A stretch of 64,000 nt of DNA from Burkholderiales bacterium UBA2463 (GTDB taxonomy: Bacteria > Pseudomonadota > Gammaproteobacteria > Burkholderiales > Burkholderiaceae_A), in assembly GCA_002342295.1 (NCBI GenBank), contig DDPR01000008.1, positions 45,994 to 109,993 on the forward strand, in the 5' to 3' direction. Position numbers and translations under genes: made by a program. Positions within the stretch are counted from its first letter, which is position 1. Each line of letters begins with the position of its first letter. Below, in pieces: positions 52,788 to 61,059 of this stretch. The notes below the pieces were generated by a model, which saw nothing but the letters and a program-made list of their open reading frames with translations, made no database searches and was not told where the DNA came from.

Positions 52788-53447
52788 TTAGGGATTCCAG
52801 ACCAGAAAATTCTGAAGCATCTGCAGACCGGCTTCTGCGCTCTTTTCTGGGTGGAACTGGGTTGCCACGATGTTATCCCTGGCCAGTGCGCAGGACAAGG
52901 TCATGCCGTAGTCGGCCTGCCCAAGAATGTCACTGGGCTGGTCGGGGCAGGCTACGAAGCTGTGAACAAAGTAGAACCAGTGCCCGTTATGCCGCGCCTC
53001 AAGGCCCCGCGTCACGGGATGGTCCCGAACAAAACGAACGCTGTTCCACCCCATGTGCGGAACCTTGAGCGCATCGCCGTTCGCAGCGCGAGCACCTCGC
53101 TCGGCCGTGATGCGAACGACGCGTCCCGAAAAAATTCCCAGCCCTGGGGTGTCCCCCTCTTCGCTGCCATCGAGAAGCATTTGCTGTCCCACACAGATAC
53201 CAAAAAAAGGGCGTGTGCGAATGACCTCCAACAGGGCCGCGCGCATGCCCGAGGCCTCGAGGCTCGCCATACAGTCGTGCATCGCCCCCTGCCCCGGAAA
53301 GAGCACACGGTCGGCCAACAACAACTCTTCGGGTTCGCGAACAAGGCAGATGGGTTGGGCGGTGAGGCCCTGGGCCTGGGCGGCTGCATGCACAGCACGC
53401 TCGACGCTGCGGATGTTGCCAGCGCCGTAGTCGACAATGGCAATCAT
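52788..53447 (-). CDS. hisH: Imidazole glycerol phosphate synthase, glutaminase subunit
   Basis: The protein has 219 residues. The class I amidotransferase has its nucleophilic Cys in FFGICVGQQMLLDGSEEG near residue 84, and the His-Glu pair in ATQFHPEKSAEAG near 196. The usual GICLGMQ elbow reads GICVGQQ here, a conservative change. It supplies ammonia to HisF. It begins 12 nt downstream of hisB. Confidence 0.95.
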   Translation of the reverse strand: MIAIVDYGAGNIRSVERAVHAAAQAQGLTAQPICLVREPEELLLADRVLFPGQGAMHDCMASLEASGMRAALLEVIRTRPFFGICVGQQMLLDGSEEGDTPGLGIFSGRVVRITAERGARAANGDALKVPHMGWNSVRFVRDHPVTRGLEARHNGHWFYFVHSFVACPDQPSDILGQADYGMTLSCALARDNIVATQFHPEKSAEAGLQMLQNFLVWNP

Positions 53448-53459
53448 GCCCCGCGCAGG

Positions 53460-54050
53460 CTAGAGACTGCCCTTGGTGGAGGGGACGGCGCTGGGATCGA
53501 GTCGAGGGTCCGCCTCAACGGCCATTCGCAGCGCGCGCGCAAAGGCCTTGAAAATGGTCTCGCACTGGTGGTGAGCGTTCTCACCCTGAAGGTTGTCGAT
53601 GTGGACCGTGATTTGGGCGTGATTCACGAGGCCCTGAAAGAACTCGTGGATGAGGTCAAGATCGAAACTCCCCACCACACCCCGCTTCCAGTCGCATCGA
53701 AAAAAGAGCCCCGGGCGACCCGAGAGATCGACCACCACCCGCGAGAGCGCCTCATCGAGAGGCACGTAGGCATGGCCATACCGACGAACCCCTTTCTTAT
53801 CGCCGAGGGCCTGGGCAAGCGCCTGGCCCAGGGTGATGCCAATGTCTTCAACGGTGTGGTGCGCATCGATATGAAGGTCGCCCTTGGCCTTCACATCGAG
53901 GTCGATGAGGCCATGACGAGCGATCTGATCGAGCATGTGATCGAGAAAGGGCAGGCCCGACTCGAGGCTTCGCTGGCCCGTTCCATCGAGGCCCACTCGA
54001 ACAGAAATTTGGGTCTCTGCTGTGTTGCGTTGTACGTCAGCGACTCTCAT
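53460..54050 (-). CDS. hisB: Imidazoleglycerol-phosphate dehydratase
   Basis: The protein has 196 residues and is monofunctional, without a histidinol-phosphatase domain. Signatures are RNTAETQISVRVGLDGTG, the manganese-binding FLDHMLDQIARHG and HIDAHHTVEDIGITLGQAL, and CETIFKAFARALRMAVE. I chose ATG 54050 from family length; ATG 54065 is in frame five codons upstream. Only ~22 nt separate it from the divergent hisC start. Confidence 0.95.
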   Translation of the reverse strand: MRVADVQRNTAETQISVRVGLDGTGQRSLESGLPFLDHMLDQIARHGLIDLDVKAKGDLHIDAHHTVEDIGITLGQALAQALGDKKGVRRYGHAYVPLDEALSRVVVDLSGRPGLFFRCDWKRGVVGSFDLDLIHEFFQGLVNHAQITVHIDNLQGENAHHQCETIFKAFARALRMAVEADPRLDPSAVPSTKGSL

Positions 54051-54072
54051 ACCCGGATGATACATTCGCGCG

Positions 54073-55146
54073 ATGAACCCGTTCTGGAGTGAAGTGGTCA
54101 GTCAGCTGGCCCCCTACGTGCCCGGTGAGCAGCCCAAGGTGGAGGGACTCATCAAACTCAACACCAATGAGAATCCTTACCCGCCCTCGCCCCGTGTGCG
54201 CGTGGCGATTGCATCGGCCCTTGGGGAGGACGGTGAGCGGCTTAGGCTTTATCCAGACCCTACATCGCTTGCGGTGCGTGAGGCCGCCGGCCGACTCCAT
54301 GGACTGACGCCCGACCATGTGTTCGTTGGCAATGGATCAGATGAGGTGCTGGCCTTCGTCTTTTGTGCTCTGCTCAAGCATGGTGGCGGCCTGCTCTTTC
54401 CTGACATCACCTACAGCTTCTATCCGAGCTACTGCAAACTCTTTGGCATTTCGTACAGTACCTTTGAGATTAACGATGCCTATGAGATTGATCTGCACAG
54501 CATTCCCCTAGACGCATCGGCCATCATCTTTCCCAATCCGAACGCACCGACTGGGAAGGCACTCAGACGAGAGTGGATTGAGCGCTTCCTCACAGAGCGA
54601 CCCCGGACCATGGTCGTCATTGACGAGGCCTACGTGGACTTTGGTGCACAGTCCTGCGTGCCCCTCATACCCCACCACCCCAACCTGCTGGTCACCCAGT
54701 CCCTCTCGAAGTCCCGAGCGCTGGCCGGGATTCGCGTGGGGCTCGCCTTCGCCCAGCCGTCTTTGTTAGAGGCGGTGATTCGCGTAAAAGACAGCTTTAA
54801 CTCCTACCCCATCGACCCCCTGGCCTGCGCTGCGGCTGTGGCTGCGCTCGAAGACACCGAGTGGCTAGAGGAGAATCGACGCAAGATTGAGGAAGATCGA
54901 GACTGGCTCACAGGGGCCCTTCAGTACTACGGATTTCAGGTGCTGCCCTCCCTTGCAAATTTCGTCTTCGCCCGTCACCCCAAACATGATGCAGGCGCAC
55001 TTGCTGCCGGCCTGCGAGAGAGAAAGGTTCTGGTGCGGCACTTTCAAGGGGAGCGCACGCGAGCGTGGATCAGAGTGACCGTGGGCACCCGCGCGCAATG
55101 CGAAGCGATGGTCGACGCGGTGGAGGCGCTGATCTCGAAGGGCTAG
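54073..55146 (+). CDS. hisC: Histidinol-phosphate aminotransferase, inverted relative to the other his genes
   Basis: The protein has 357 residues. Class II PLP aminotransferase features are LIKLNTNENPYPPSPRV, GNGSDEVLAFVFCAL, the FPNPNAPTGK segment, VVIDEAYVDFG, and the Schiff-base Lys in TQSLSKSRALAGIRVG. It aminates imidazole acetol phosphate. Every other his gene in the window is on the minus strand, whereas hisC is on the plus strand in the slot (hisD-hisC-hisB) where co-directional hisC would be expected. Its 3' end shares CTAG (55143-55146) with hisD, and its 5' end is 22 nt from hisB. Confidence 0.95.
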   Translation: MNPFWSEVVSQLAPYVPGEQPKVEGLIKLNTNENPYPPSPRVRVAIASALGEDGERLRLYPDPTSLAVREAAGRLHGLTPDHVFVGNGSDEVLAFVFCALLKHGGGLLFPDITYSFYPSYCKLFGISYSTFEINDAYEIDLHSIPLDASAIIFPNPNAPTGKALRREWIERFLTERPRTMVVIDEAYVDFGAQSCVPLIPHHPNLLVTQSLSKSRALAGIRVGLAFAQPSLLEAVIRVKDSFNSYPIDPLACAAAVAALEDTEWLEENRRKIEEDRDWLTGALQYYGFQVLPSLANFVFARHPKHDAGALAAGLRERKVLVRHFQGERTRAWIRVTVGTRAQCEAMVDAVEALISKG

Positions 55147-56468
55147 TGGTCCTTCATTCGAAGCTCGGCTGCCCTTGCGTGAGCCGGCAGCTGCTCTCCC
55201 CAGGCGAGCGTTGAGGCAGTCTTGCCGAGCACCTGCGCACCGGCCTGCGAGATGTTGATCAGACTTGTGCGCTTCTGAAAGTCATAGACCCCAAGGGGAG
55301 AGGAAAAGCGAGCGGTCTGCTGCGTGGGCAACACGTGGTTCGGTCCGGCGCAGTAATCTCCGATCGATTCGGATGCATATCGCCCCATGAAGATTGCGCC
55401 CGCATGAGCGATCTTCTGGGCCCAGACTTCGGGCGTGTCAGTCGAGACCTCTAGGTGCTCTGGAGCAATTCGAGAGGCAATCTGGCAGGCCTCATCGAGG
55501 TCCCGCACGAGAATAAGAATGCCGCGATTGCGCAGCGATGTCTCGATGATGGCCCGACGAGGCATGTCGGCGAGCAGCCGATCAATCGCCTCCTGAACGC
55601 GATCGATGAAGGCGGCATCGGGGGTGAGCAGAATCGACTGGGCGAGCTCATCGTGCTCGGCCTGAGAAAAGAGATCCATGGCCACCCAATCGGGCGGCGT
55701 CTTGCCGTCACAGATCACGAGAATCTCGGAGGGACCCGCAATCATGTCAATGCCCACCTGCCCGAAGACCTGACGCTTGGCCTCAGCGACAAAGGCGTTG
55801 CCGGGCCCAACAATCTTGTCGACCGATGGGATGGTCTGGGTGCCATATGCCAAGGCAGCAACTGCCTGGGCGCCTCCAAGGGTGAAGACCCGATCCACTC
55901 CGGCAATGTGTGCAGCTGCAAGAACGAGTGGGTTTCTCTCTCCGCCGGGCGTCGGTACAACCATCACCACCTCCGCAACACCAGCGACCTTCGCAGGAAT
56001 GGCGTTCATCAATACGGAGGATGGGTAGGCCGCCTTCCCGCCGGGCACATAGAGACCGGCCCGATCCAGGGGCGTGACCCGCTGACCGAGTTCGCAGCCG
56101 AGTTCGTCAGTGATGGACCAGGACGACTGTCGCTGCTGCTCGTGAAAGTGTCGAATGCGAGCGGCCGCATCGGTGAGCGCCGATCTCTGCGCATCGGGTA
56201 GCGCATTGAAGGCCCTCTCGAGTTCGCTGCGAGGAATCTCGAGGTCGGCCACCGAGGCCGCAGTCAGACGATCGAAGCGCTGCGTCAAGTCGAGCAAGGC
56301 CTCATCGCCCCGGGCTCGCACCGCGGCAATGATCTCTTTCACGGTCTGAGAGATGGACTCATCCTGGCCGGCCTCATGCGCCAGCATCTTGGCAAGCCGA
56401 GCATCAAAGCCGGGCTCGGTCGAGGAGAGTCGAGTGATGGGCAGGGGGCTAGACACGCTGATCTGCAA
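55143..56468 (-). CDS. hisD: Histidinol dehydrogenase
   Basis: The protein has 441 residues. Signatures are YVPGGKAAYPSSVLMNAIPAKVAGV split by the GGKA loop, VDKIVGPGNAFVAEAKR, GPSEILVICD, DLFSQAEHDELAQSILLT with the catalytic Glu/His, and SIGDYCAGPNHVLPT. It carries out the last two oxidations to histidine. The start is uncertain: TTG 56468 overlaps hisG by 20 nt, and GTG 56456 is an alternative. No strong SD is visible. Confidence 0.95.
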   Translation of the reverse strand: MQISVSSPLPITRLSSTEPGFDARLAKMLAHEAGQDESISQTVKEIIAAVRARGDEALLDLTQRFDRLTAASVADLEIPRSELERAFNALPDAQRSALTDAAARIRHFHEQQRQSSWSITDELGCELGQRVTPLDRAGLYVPGGKAAYPSSVLMNAIPAKVAGVAEVVMVVPTPGGERNPLVLAAAHIAGVDRVFTLGGAQAVAALAYGTQTIPSVDKIVGPGNAFVAEAKRQVFGQVGIDMIAGPSEILVICDGKTPPDWVAMDLFSQAEHDELAQSILLTPDAAFIDRVQEAIDRLLADMPRRAIIETSLRNRGILILVRDLDEACQIASRIAPEHLEVSTDTPEVWAQKIAHAGAIFMGRYASESIGDYCAGPNHVLPTQQTARFSSPLGVYDFQKRTSLINISQAGAQVLGKTASTLAWGEQLPAHARAAELRMKDH

Positions 56469-57084
56469 AGGCTTGAACGAGCGGGTTGATCTCTGGGTAG
56501 CGTAATTTCAGGGCGGCCTGATTCACGATCAGTCGGGAGCTCACCTCTGCGATGACCTCCACCTCGCGCAGGCCATTGGCCTTGAGCGTAGCACCGGTGG
56601 AGACTAGATCGACGATGACATCGGCGAGCCCCACCAGGGGCGCGAGTTCCATTGACCCGTAGAGCTTAATCAGGTCTGCGTGAATGCCTCGATCCGCGAA
56701 AAAACGTCGGGTGGTGCGAATGTATTTGGTGGCCACTCGCAGCCGGGCACCACGTCGAATCATGGCTGGAACATCGAGCGAATCGGCTGCCGCCAGACTC
56801 ATACGGCAGCGACCAATGCCCAGATCGACGGGCTGGTAGAGCCCGTCTCCCCCGTGCTCAACAAGAATGTCTGATCCTGCAACGCCAAGGTCGGCGGCCC
56901 CGTATTGGACATAGGTGGGCACATCACTGGCCCGGACAATCAGAAGCTGAAGGTCGGATCGGCTGGTCGGGAGAATGAGCTTTCGGGACGTCTCTGGATT
57001 GCTTGTGGGCGAGATGCCCATGGCCGCCAGGAGTGGAAGCGTCTCATCGAAGATGCGCCCCTTCGAGAGGGCGAGCGTCATCAT
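56449..57084 (-). CDS. hisG: ATP phosphoribosyltransferase, short form
   Basis: The protein has 211 residues. It has LALSKGRIFDETLPLL, YGAADLGVAGSDILVE and the PRPP loop in LVGLADVIVDLVSTGATLKANGL. It lacks the ~80-residue C-terminal regulatory domain, so it is the HisG-S type that needs HisZ; no hisZ is in the window. It catalyses the first committed step. It overlaps murA by 4 nt. Confidence 0.96.
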   Translation of the reverse strand: MMTLALSKGRIFDETLPLLAAMGISPTSNPETSRKLILPTSRSDLQLLIVRASDVPTYVQYGAADLGVAGSDILVEHGGDGLYQPVDLGIGRCRMSLAAADSLDVPAMIRRGARLRVATKYIRTTRRFFADRGIHADLIKLYGSMELAPLVGLADVIVDLVSTGATLKANGLREVEVIAEVSSRLIVNQAALKLRYPEINPLVQAFADQRV

Positions 57085-58355
57085 GCGGACTCCTTAATGC
57101 GTCGCACACGAGCGCCCAGTGCACAGAGTTTCTCTTCCATTCGGTCGTACCCTCGGTCGAGATGATAGATGCGATCGATCTCCGTGAGCCCCTCGGCGAC
57201 CAGGCCCGCGATGACGAGCCCCGCTGAGGCCCGCAGGTCCGTGGCCATTACACGGGCGCCGGTGAGACGAGAGATGCCCTGGACCACTGCGGTGTGCCCC
57301 TCGATGTCGATGAGCGCGCCCAGGCGTCGCATCTCCTGCACATGCATGAAGCGATTCTCAAAGATGGTCTCGGCGACAAGGCCCGTCCCCTCGGCCACCG
57401 CGTTCACCGCCATCATCTGGGCCTGCATGTCTGTGGCGAACCCTGGGTAGGGCGCTGTGCGAAGACTGACTGCTCGGGGACGATGAAGCGCCCGGGCCCG
57501 AATACCCTGGGTCTCCTGCGTTACCACGAGGCCCGCCTCCTCAAGTTTGTCGATGGTTGCCGCCATCTGATCGACGCGCGCGCCGCGTGCGAAGACCTCG
57601 CCCCCCGCGGCAGTGACTGCGCAGAGAAACGTTCCGGCCTCGATGCGATCGGGCATGACGGTCCACTCTGCCGGGCCCAGTCGCTCGACGCCTTCGATGG
57701 TGATTCGGTCGGTCCCCACCCCCTGAATGCGAGCGCCCATGGCCAGCAGACAGTTCGCCAGATCGACCACCTCCGGCTCTCGCGCAGCATTCTCGATGAC
57801 CGTTATTCCATCGGCAAGACAGGCCGCCATCATGAGGTTCTCTGTTCCCGTGACGGTCACCATGTCGGTTGTGATGCGGGCGCCGCGGAGCCGAGACGCA
57901 CGGGCCTTGATGTAGCCATGCTCAATCTGAATGTCTGCACCCATGGCCTGTAGGCCCCGAATATGCTGATCGACTGGGCGCTGCCCAATGGCGCAACCCC
58001 CGGGCAGGCTGACGACTGCCTCGCCCATCCGAGCAAGCAGGGGTCCAAGAACCAGAACCGAGGCACGCATGGTTTTCACCATCTCGTAGGGCGCCTCGGG
58101 TCGATCGATGGTCTGGGCGTGAAGGGTGATGCTCTGCTGGCCGGCCGAGGGGCCCAGGCCCGAGGCCTTAAGGCCCATCCCCGCGAGCAGCTTGAGCATC
58201 GTCGAGACGTCGCGCAGGGGCGGGACGTTGTGAAGGACCAAGGGCTCGGGGGTCAGCAGGGCCGCACAGAGAATGGGCAGCGCTGCGTTTTTTGCGCCCG
58301 ATATAGACACCTCACCGCGAAGAGGCTGACCCCCTTCGATCTGAAACCGGTCCAC
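57081..58355 (-). CDS. murA: UDP-N-acetylglucosamine 1-carboxyvinyltransferase
   Basis: The protein has 424 residues. It has ISGAKNAALPILCAALLT at the N-terminus, the catalytic Cys loop LPGGCAIGQRPVDQHI near residue 117, and PGFATDMQAQMMAV. It adds enolpyruvate to UDP-GlcNAc, the first step of peptidoglycan precursor synthesis and the target of fosfomycin (the Cys is retained). It lies 9 nt downstream of the BolA-like gene and is followed by hisG. Confidence 0.97.
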   Translation of the reverse strand: MDRFQIEGGQPLRGEVSISGAKNAALPILCAALLTPEPLVLHNVPPLRDVSTMLKLLAGMGLKASGLGPSAGQQSITLHAQTIDRPEAPYEMVKTMRASVLVLGPLLARMGEAVVSLPGGCAIGQRPVDQHIRGLQAMGADIQIEHGYIKARASRLRGARITTDMVTVTGTENLMMAACLADGITVIENAAREPEVVDLANCLLAMGARIQGVGTDRITIEGVERLGPAEWTVMPDRIEAGTFLCAVTAAGGEVFARGARVDQMAATIDKLEEAGLVVTQETQGIRARALHRPRAVSLRTAPYPGFATDMQAQMMAVNAVAEGTGLVAETIFENRFMHVQEMRRLGALIDIEGHTAVVQGISRLTGARVMATDLRASAGLVIAGLVAEGLTEIDRIYHLDRGYDRMEEKLCALGARVRRIKESA

Positions 58356-58364
58356 GCTCCGGCC

Positions 58365-58604
58365 TTAAGCCTTGGCAGCCCACTCAGCCGGGCTGAGGGT
58401 CTTCATGGACAAGGCGTGAATCTCTGCGCGCATGCGGTCGCCCAGTGCGGCATACACCAGCTGGTGCCGGGCGATGAGGCGCTTGCCCTCGAAGGCAGGA
58501 CTCACAATCACTGCCTCGAAGTGGTGGCCGTCGCCCGAGACCTCAAGATGGTCGCAGCTCAGGCCATCGGCAATGTATCGCTGAATGTCTTCTGGGGTCA
58601 CCAT
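58365..58604 (-). CDS. BolA-family protein, IbaG/YrbA type
   Basis: The protein has 79 residues. The BolA fold is shown by LEVSGDGHHFEAVIVSPAFEGK and LVYAALGDRMRAEIHALSMKTLSPAEW. The length, the CDHLEVSGDG loop with a Cys-Asp-His, and the position before murA match IbaG/YrbA. BolA-type proteins bind 2Fe-2S clusters with monothiol glutaredoxins such as the GrxD encoded at 38.8 kb. Confidence 0.92.
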   Translation of the reverse strand: MVTPEDIQRYIADGLSCDHLEVSGDGHHFEAVIVSPAFEGKRLIARHQLVYAALGDRMRAEIHALSMKTLSPAEWAAKA

Positions 58605-58608
58605 GCCA

Positions 58609-59343
58609 CTATTCTAGGGGCGCTTCTGCCAAAACCTTGCGAAAGGCCTGCTCGAGACTGCCGCCCGCGAGCAAGGCCGTGGTGTCCTCGAGGGCTGCAA
58701 GCTGGCCCTTGCGAAGGATGGCCACGCGATCGCAGAGCGACTCCGCCTCCTCAAGGTAGTGCGTCGTCAACACAATGGTGTGCCCCTGGGTGTTTAGTCG
58801 CTTCATGAATCGCCAGAGGCTCTCCCGAAGATCGATATCGACCCCTGCTGTGGGCTCATCCAGAACGATGACCGGAGGCCTGTGGACAAGGGCCTGTGCC
58901 ACCAAGACGCGCCGCTTCATTCCGCCCGAGAGCGCTCGCATGTTGGCATTGGCCTTGTCTAAGAGACCCAACTCGGTCAAGCATTCATCGATCCAGTCGT
59001 CGTTGTGGCCAAGCCCAAAGAAGCCAGACTGGATTCGAAGGGTCTCGCGAACCGTGAAAAATGGGTCGAAGACGAGTTCTTGGGGCACGACTCCAATGAG
59101 GCGTCTCGCCTGGGCGCCATCGGCCTCGACATCGACCCCAAGAATGGAGATCTGGCCTGAAGTCAGCCGAACGAGTCCAGCCATGGCTTGGATGAGAGAG
59201 GTCTTGCCGGCCCCATTCGGACCGAGGAGCGCAAAGAAGGAACCCTCGGGGATATCGAGCGTCACGTCGTTGAGGGCGTGGACAGACTTGGGAGGCCTCC
59301 CGTACACCTTGTGCACTCCCTTGAAGGAGACCGCAGCCCTCAT
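58609..59343 (-). CDS. ABC transporter ATP-binding protein (ABC-2 type), partner permease missing
   Basis: The protein has 244 residues. Walker A is LLGPNGAGKTSL near residue 43, the signature is ALSGGMKRRVLVAQAL, and Walker B is PPVIVLDEPTAGVD, followed by LTTHYLEEAESLCDRV. It is of the YadG/CcmA-like ABC-2 export class. In many relatives an ABC-2 permease follows and precedes bolA-murA; here the BolA-like gene starts only 4 nt after the stop and no permease is present. It overlaps the mlaB-like gene by 4 nt. The substrate is not known. Confidence 0.9.
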   Translation of the reverse strand: MRAAVSFKGVHKVYGRPPKSVHALNDVTLDIPEGSFFALLGPNGAGKTSLIQAMAGLVRLTSGQISILGVDVEADGAQARRLIGVVPQELVFDPFFTVRETLRIQSGFFGLGHNDDWIDECLTELGLLDKANANMRALSGGMKRRVLVAQALVHRPPVIVLDEPTAGVDIDLRESLWRFMKRLNTQGHTIVLTTHYLEEAESLCDRVAILRKGQLAALEDTTALLAGGSLEQAFRKVLAEAPLE

Positions 59344-59639
59344 GCGAGTCCCAACAGGCCATCCACCGATGAGAGTCGGGCAAGACTCAGGAGCTCCTGC
59401 GGCGCCCCCTGCACGATGAGCTGGACGTCCTTCACACGGGCCTGACGATGCAGGGCAAGCAACAAGGCAAGCGCACTCGTATCTGCCCTCTGAAGTGCGG
59501 AGAGGTCAAGCAACACCCTCTGCCCAGGGACGGGGTGCTCCTTAATAAGACGAGCGAACTCGAGCGAGAGTCGACTCAAGGCCTGTGGGGCCTCGCGAAA
59601 ACTTAGCGCGCCCTCGAGGCGGAGGGTGGGAGCATTCAT
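59340..59639 (-). CDS. mlaB: STAS-domain protein of the Mla lipid transport system
   Basis: The protein has 99 residues. The STAS fold is shown by LLDLSALQRADTSALALLLAL, including the conserved DTSAL segment. MlaB binds the MlaF ATPase and tunes the MlaFEDB complex. Its place right after mlaC and its size support this. It begins 14 nt downstream of mlaC. Confidence 0.88.
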   Translation of the reverse strand: MNAPTLRLEGALSFREAPQALSRLSLEFARLIKEHPVPGQRVLLDLSALQRADTSALALLLALHRQARVKDVQLIVQGAPQELLSLARLSSVDGLLGLA

Positions 59640-59653
59640 TCAGGGCGGACGGG

Positions 59654-60295
59654 CTAGGTTCCGGCCTTGGCCTGAACACCCTGCCGAAGGGTCTGGTTCT
59701 TAGCCTGAAGGGCAGAGATAAGACCATCGAGCCCCTTGGCCGAAACCAGCTGCGCGAACTGGGCGCGGTAGTGATCGACCAGCCAGAGGCCCAGCACATT
59801 GAAGTCGTAGATTTTCCAGCCCTCAGGAGTCTTCTGGAGTCGGTAGTCAAGCTGAATCGGTTCCTTGCCTGTGCGCAGGACAAAGGTTCGAACAACGACA
59901 TCGGTGTCCTCGGCCTCGTAACGAGCAGGCCGAACCTGCACAGTGGTGTCTTGCACCTGGCGTAGCGCGTCTGCGTAGGTGAGCAAAAGCAGCTCGCGAA
60001 ATGCAGCCATGAGACGCTCTTGCTGCTCGGGCGTGGCTTTGCGCCAATTTACGCCCACCGTGAGCGCGGTCATGCGCGAGAAGTTGACGACCGGCATGAC
60101 GCGCTGGTCGACGAGCTGATTCAGTCGGCTGAGATCGCCCTTCTGAAGCGAGCGGTCTGAGCGAATGGACTCTAGAACGTCCTGCGTGACGGACTTGATG
60201 AGGCCGTCGGGGGTAGAGGACTGGGTCTGAGCCCAGGCCGGAGAGGCCAGAGTCCAGAGGCAGAGGGCGGCGGCGCAGATGAGGTGCCGAGTCAT
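59654..60295 (-). CDS. mlaC: Periplasmic phospholipid-binding protein of the Mla system
   Basis: The protein has 213 residues. A signal peptide (LICAAALCLWTLASPAWA) is followed by the MlaC/Ttg2 fold, with VMPVVNFSRMTALTVGVNWRKATPEQQERL and KIYDFNVLGLWLVDHYRAQFAQLV. It shuttles phospholipids between MlaA at the outer membrane and MlaD at the inner membrane. It overlaps mlaA by 4 nt. Confidence 0.94.
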   Translation of the reverse strand: MTRHLICAAALCLWTLASPAWAQTQSSTPDGLIKSVTQDVLESIRSDRSLQKGDLSRLNQLVDQRVMPVVNFSRMTALTVGVNWRKATPEQQERLMAAFRELLLLTYADALRQVQDTTVQVRPARYEAEDTDVVVRTFVLRTGKEPIQLDYRLQKTPEGWKIYDFNVLGLWLVDHYRAQFAQLVSAKGLDGLISALQAKNQTLRQGVQAKAGT

Positions 60296-61059
60296 TTCGG
60301 ACTGTCTCCGTTTACAGGGTCTTGGCTCTGAGCGGGAACATCGCCATTGGAAATCTGTTGATTTCGGCGAGCAAGGTAGGCATCGCGAACCGAGACATAA
60401 CGATCGAAGGATAGAGCATCTAGCGTGCTTTCGCCGTCGAGCAGGCTTGCCCGGCGATCGACCAGACGCGTGATTTGAAAACCCATTTCAGTGGCGCTGC
60501 CCACCTGAAAAACGAGATTGAAGGGGTCTGCTGCGAAATCAAAGGCGGTGCCCGCCGTGTCGCGAACGGTGCTCGGTCCGAGCAACGGAATCACGAAATA
60601 GGGTCCAGGCCCAGCGCCCCAGCGCCCGAAGGTCTGGCCAAAATCTTCTTTGGTCTTTCCATAGCCGACCGAGCTGGCCGGGTCTCCCAGCCCAAGAATG
60701 CCCACCGTGGAGTTGATGAACACACGAGCGGCAGCGTTCCCGGCCTTGCCGGCCTCACCCTGCAGCAGGTGATGGATGGTGGTGATCATGTCCGAGAGGT
60801 TGCCAATAAAATTGCTGATGGCATCGCGAAGGGGTTCGGGCACCACGTCTCTATAGCCCTTGGCCACCGGGCGCAGGACAGCGTCGTCGACCTCGGTGTT
60901 GAAGGAGAACATCGCCCGGTTGTAGCGCTCCCAGGGGTCTCTTGCGTCTGCCTGGTGGCCCTCGGGCAGACTCGCGCAGGCAGACAGGCCGAGCATAAGG
61001 GCGAGCATGCCCAAGCGCAGACCGCTGGCCACAGAGAGATTCGCTCCCCAGAGCCTCAC
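60292..61059 (-). CDS. mlaA: Outer-membrane lipoprotein of the Mla system (VacJ)
   Basis: The protein has 255 residues. A lipoprotein signal has lipobox LSAC near residue 28. The VacJ domain contains DPWERYNRAMFSFN, GDPASSVGYGKTKEDFGQTFGRWG and GPYFVIPLLGPSTVRDT. It removes phospholipids from the outer leaflet. The order mlaE-D-A-C-B differs from the E. coli mlaFEDCB order, with mlaA inside the operon, as in other betaproteobacteria. Confidence 0.95.
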   Translation of the reverse strand: MRLWGANLSVASGLRLGMLALMLGLSACASLPEGHQADARDPWERYNRAMFSFNTEVDDAVLRPVAKGYRDVVPEPLRDAISNFIGNLSDMITTIHHLLQGEAGKAGNAAARVFINSTVGILGLGDPASSVGYGKTKEDFGQTFGRWGAGPGPYFVIPLLGPSTVRDTAGTAFDFAADPFNLVFQVGSATEMGFQITRLVDRRASLLDGESTLDALSFDRYVSVRDAYLARRNQQISNGDVPAQSQDPVNGDSPK

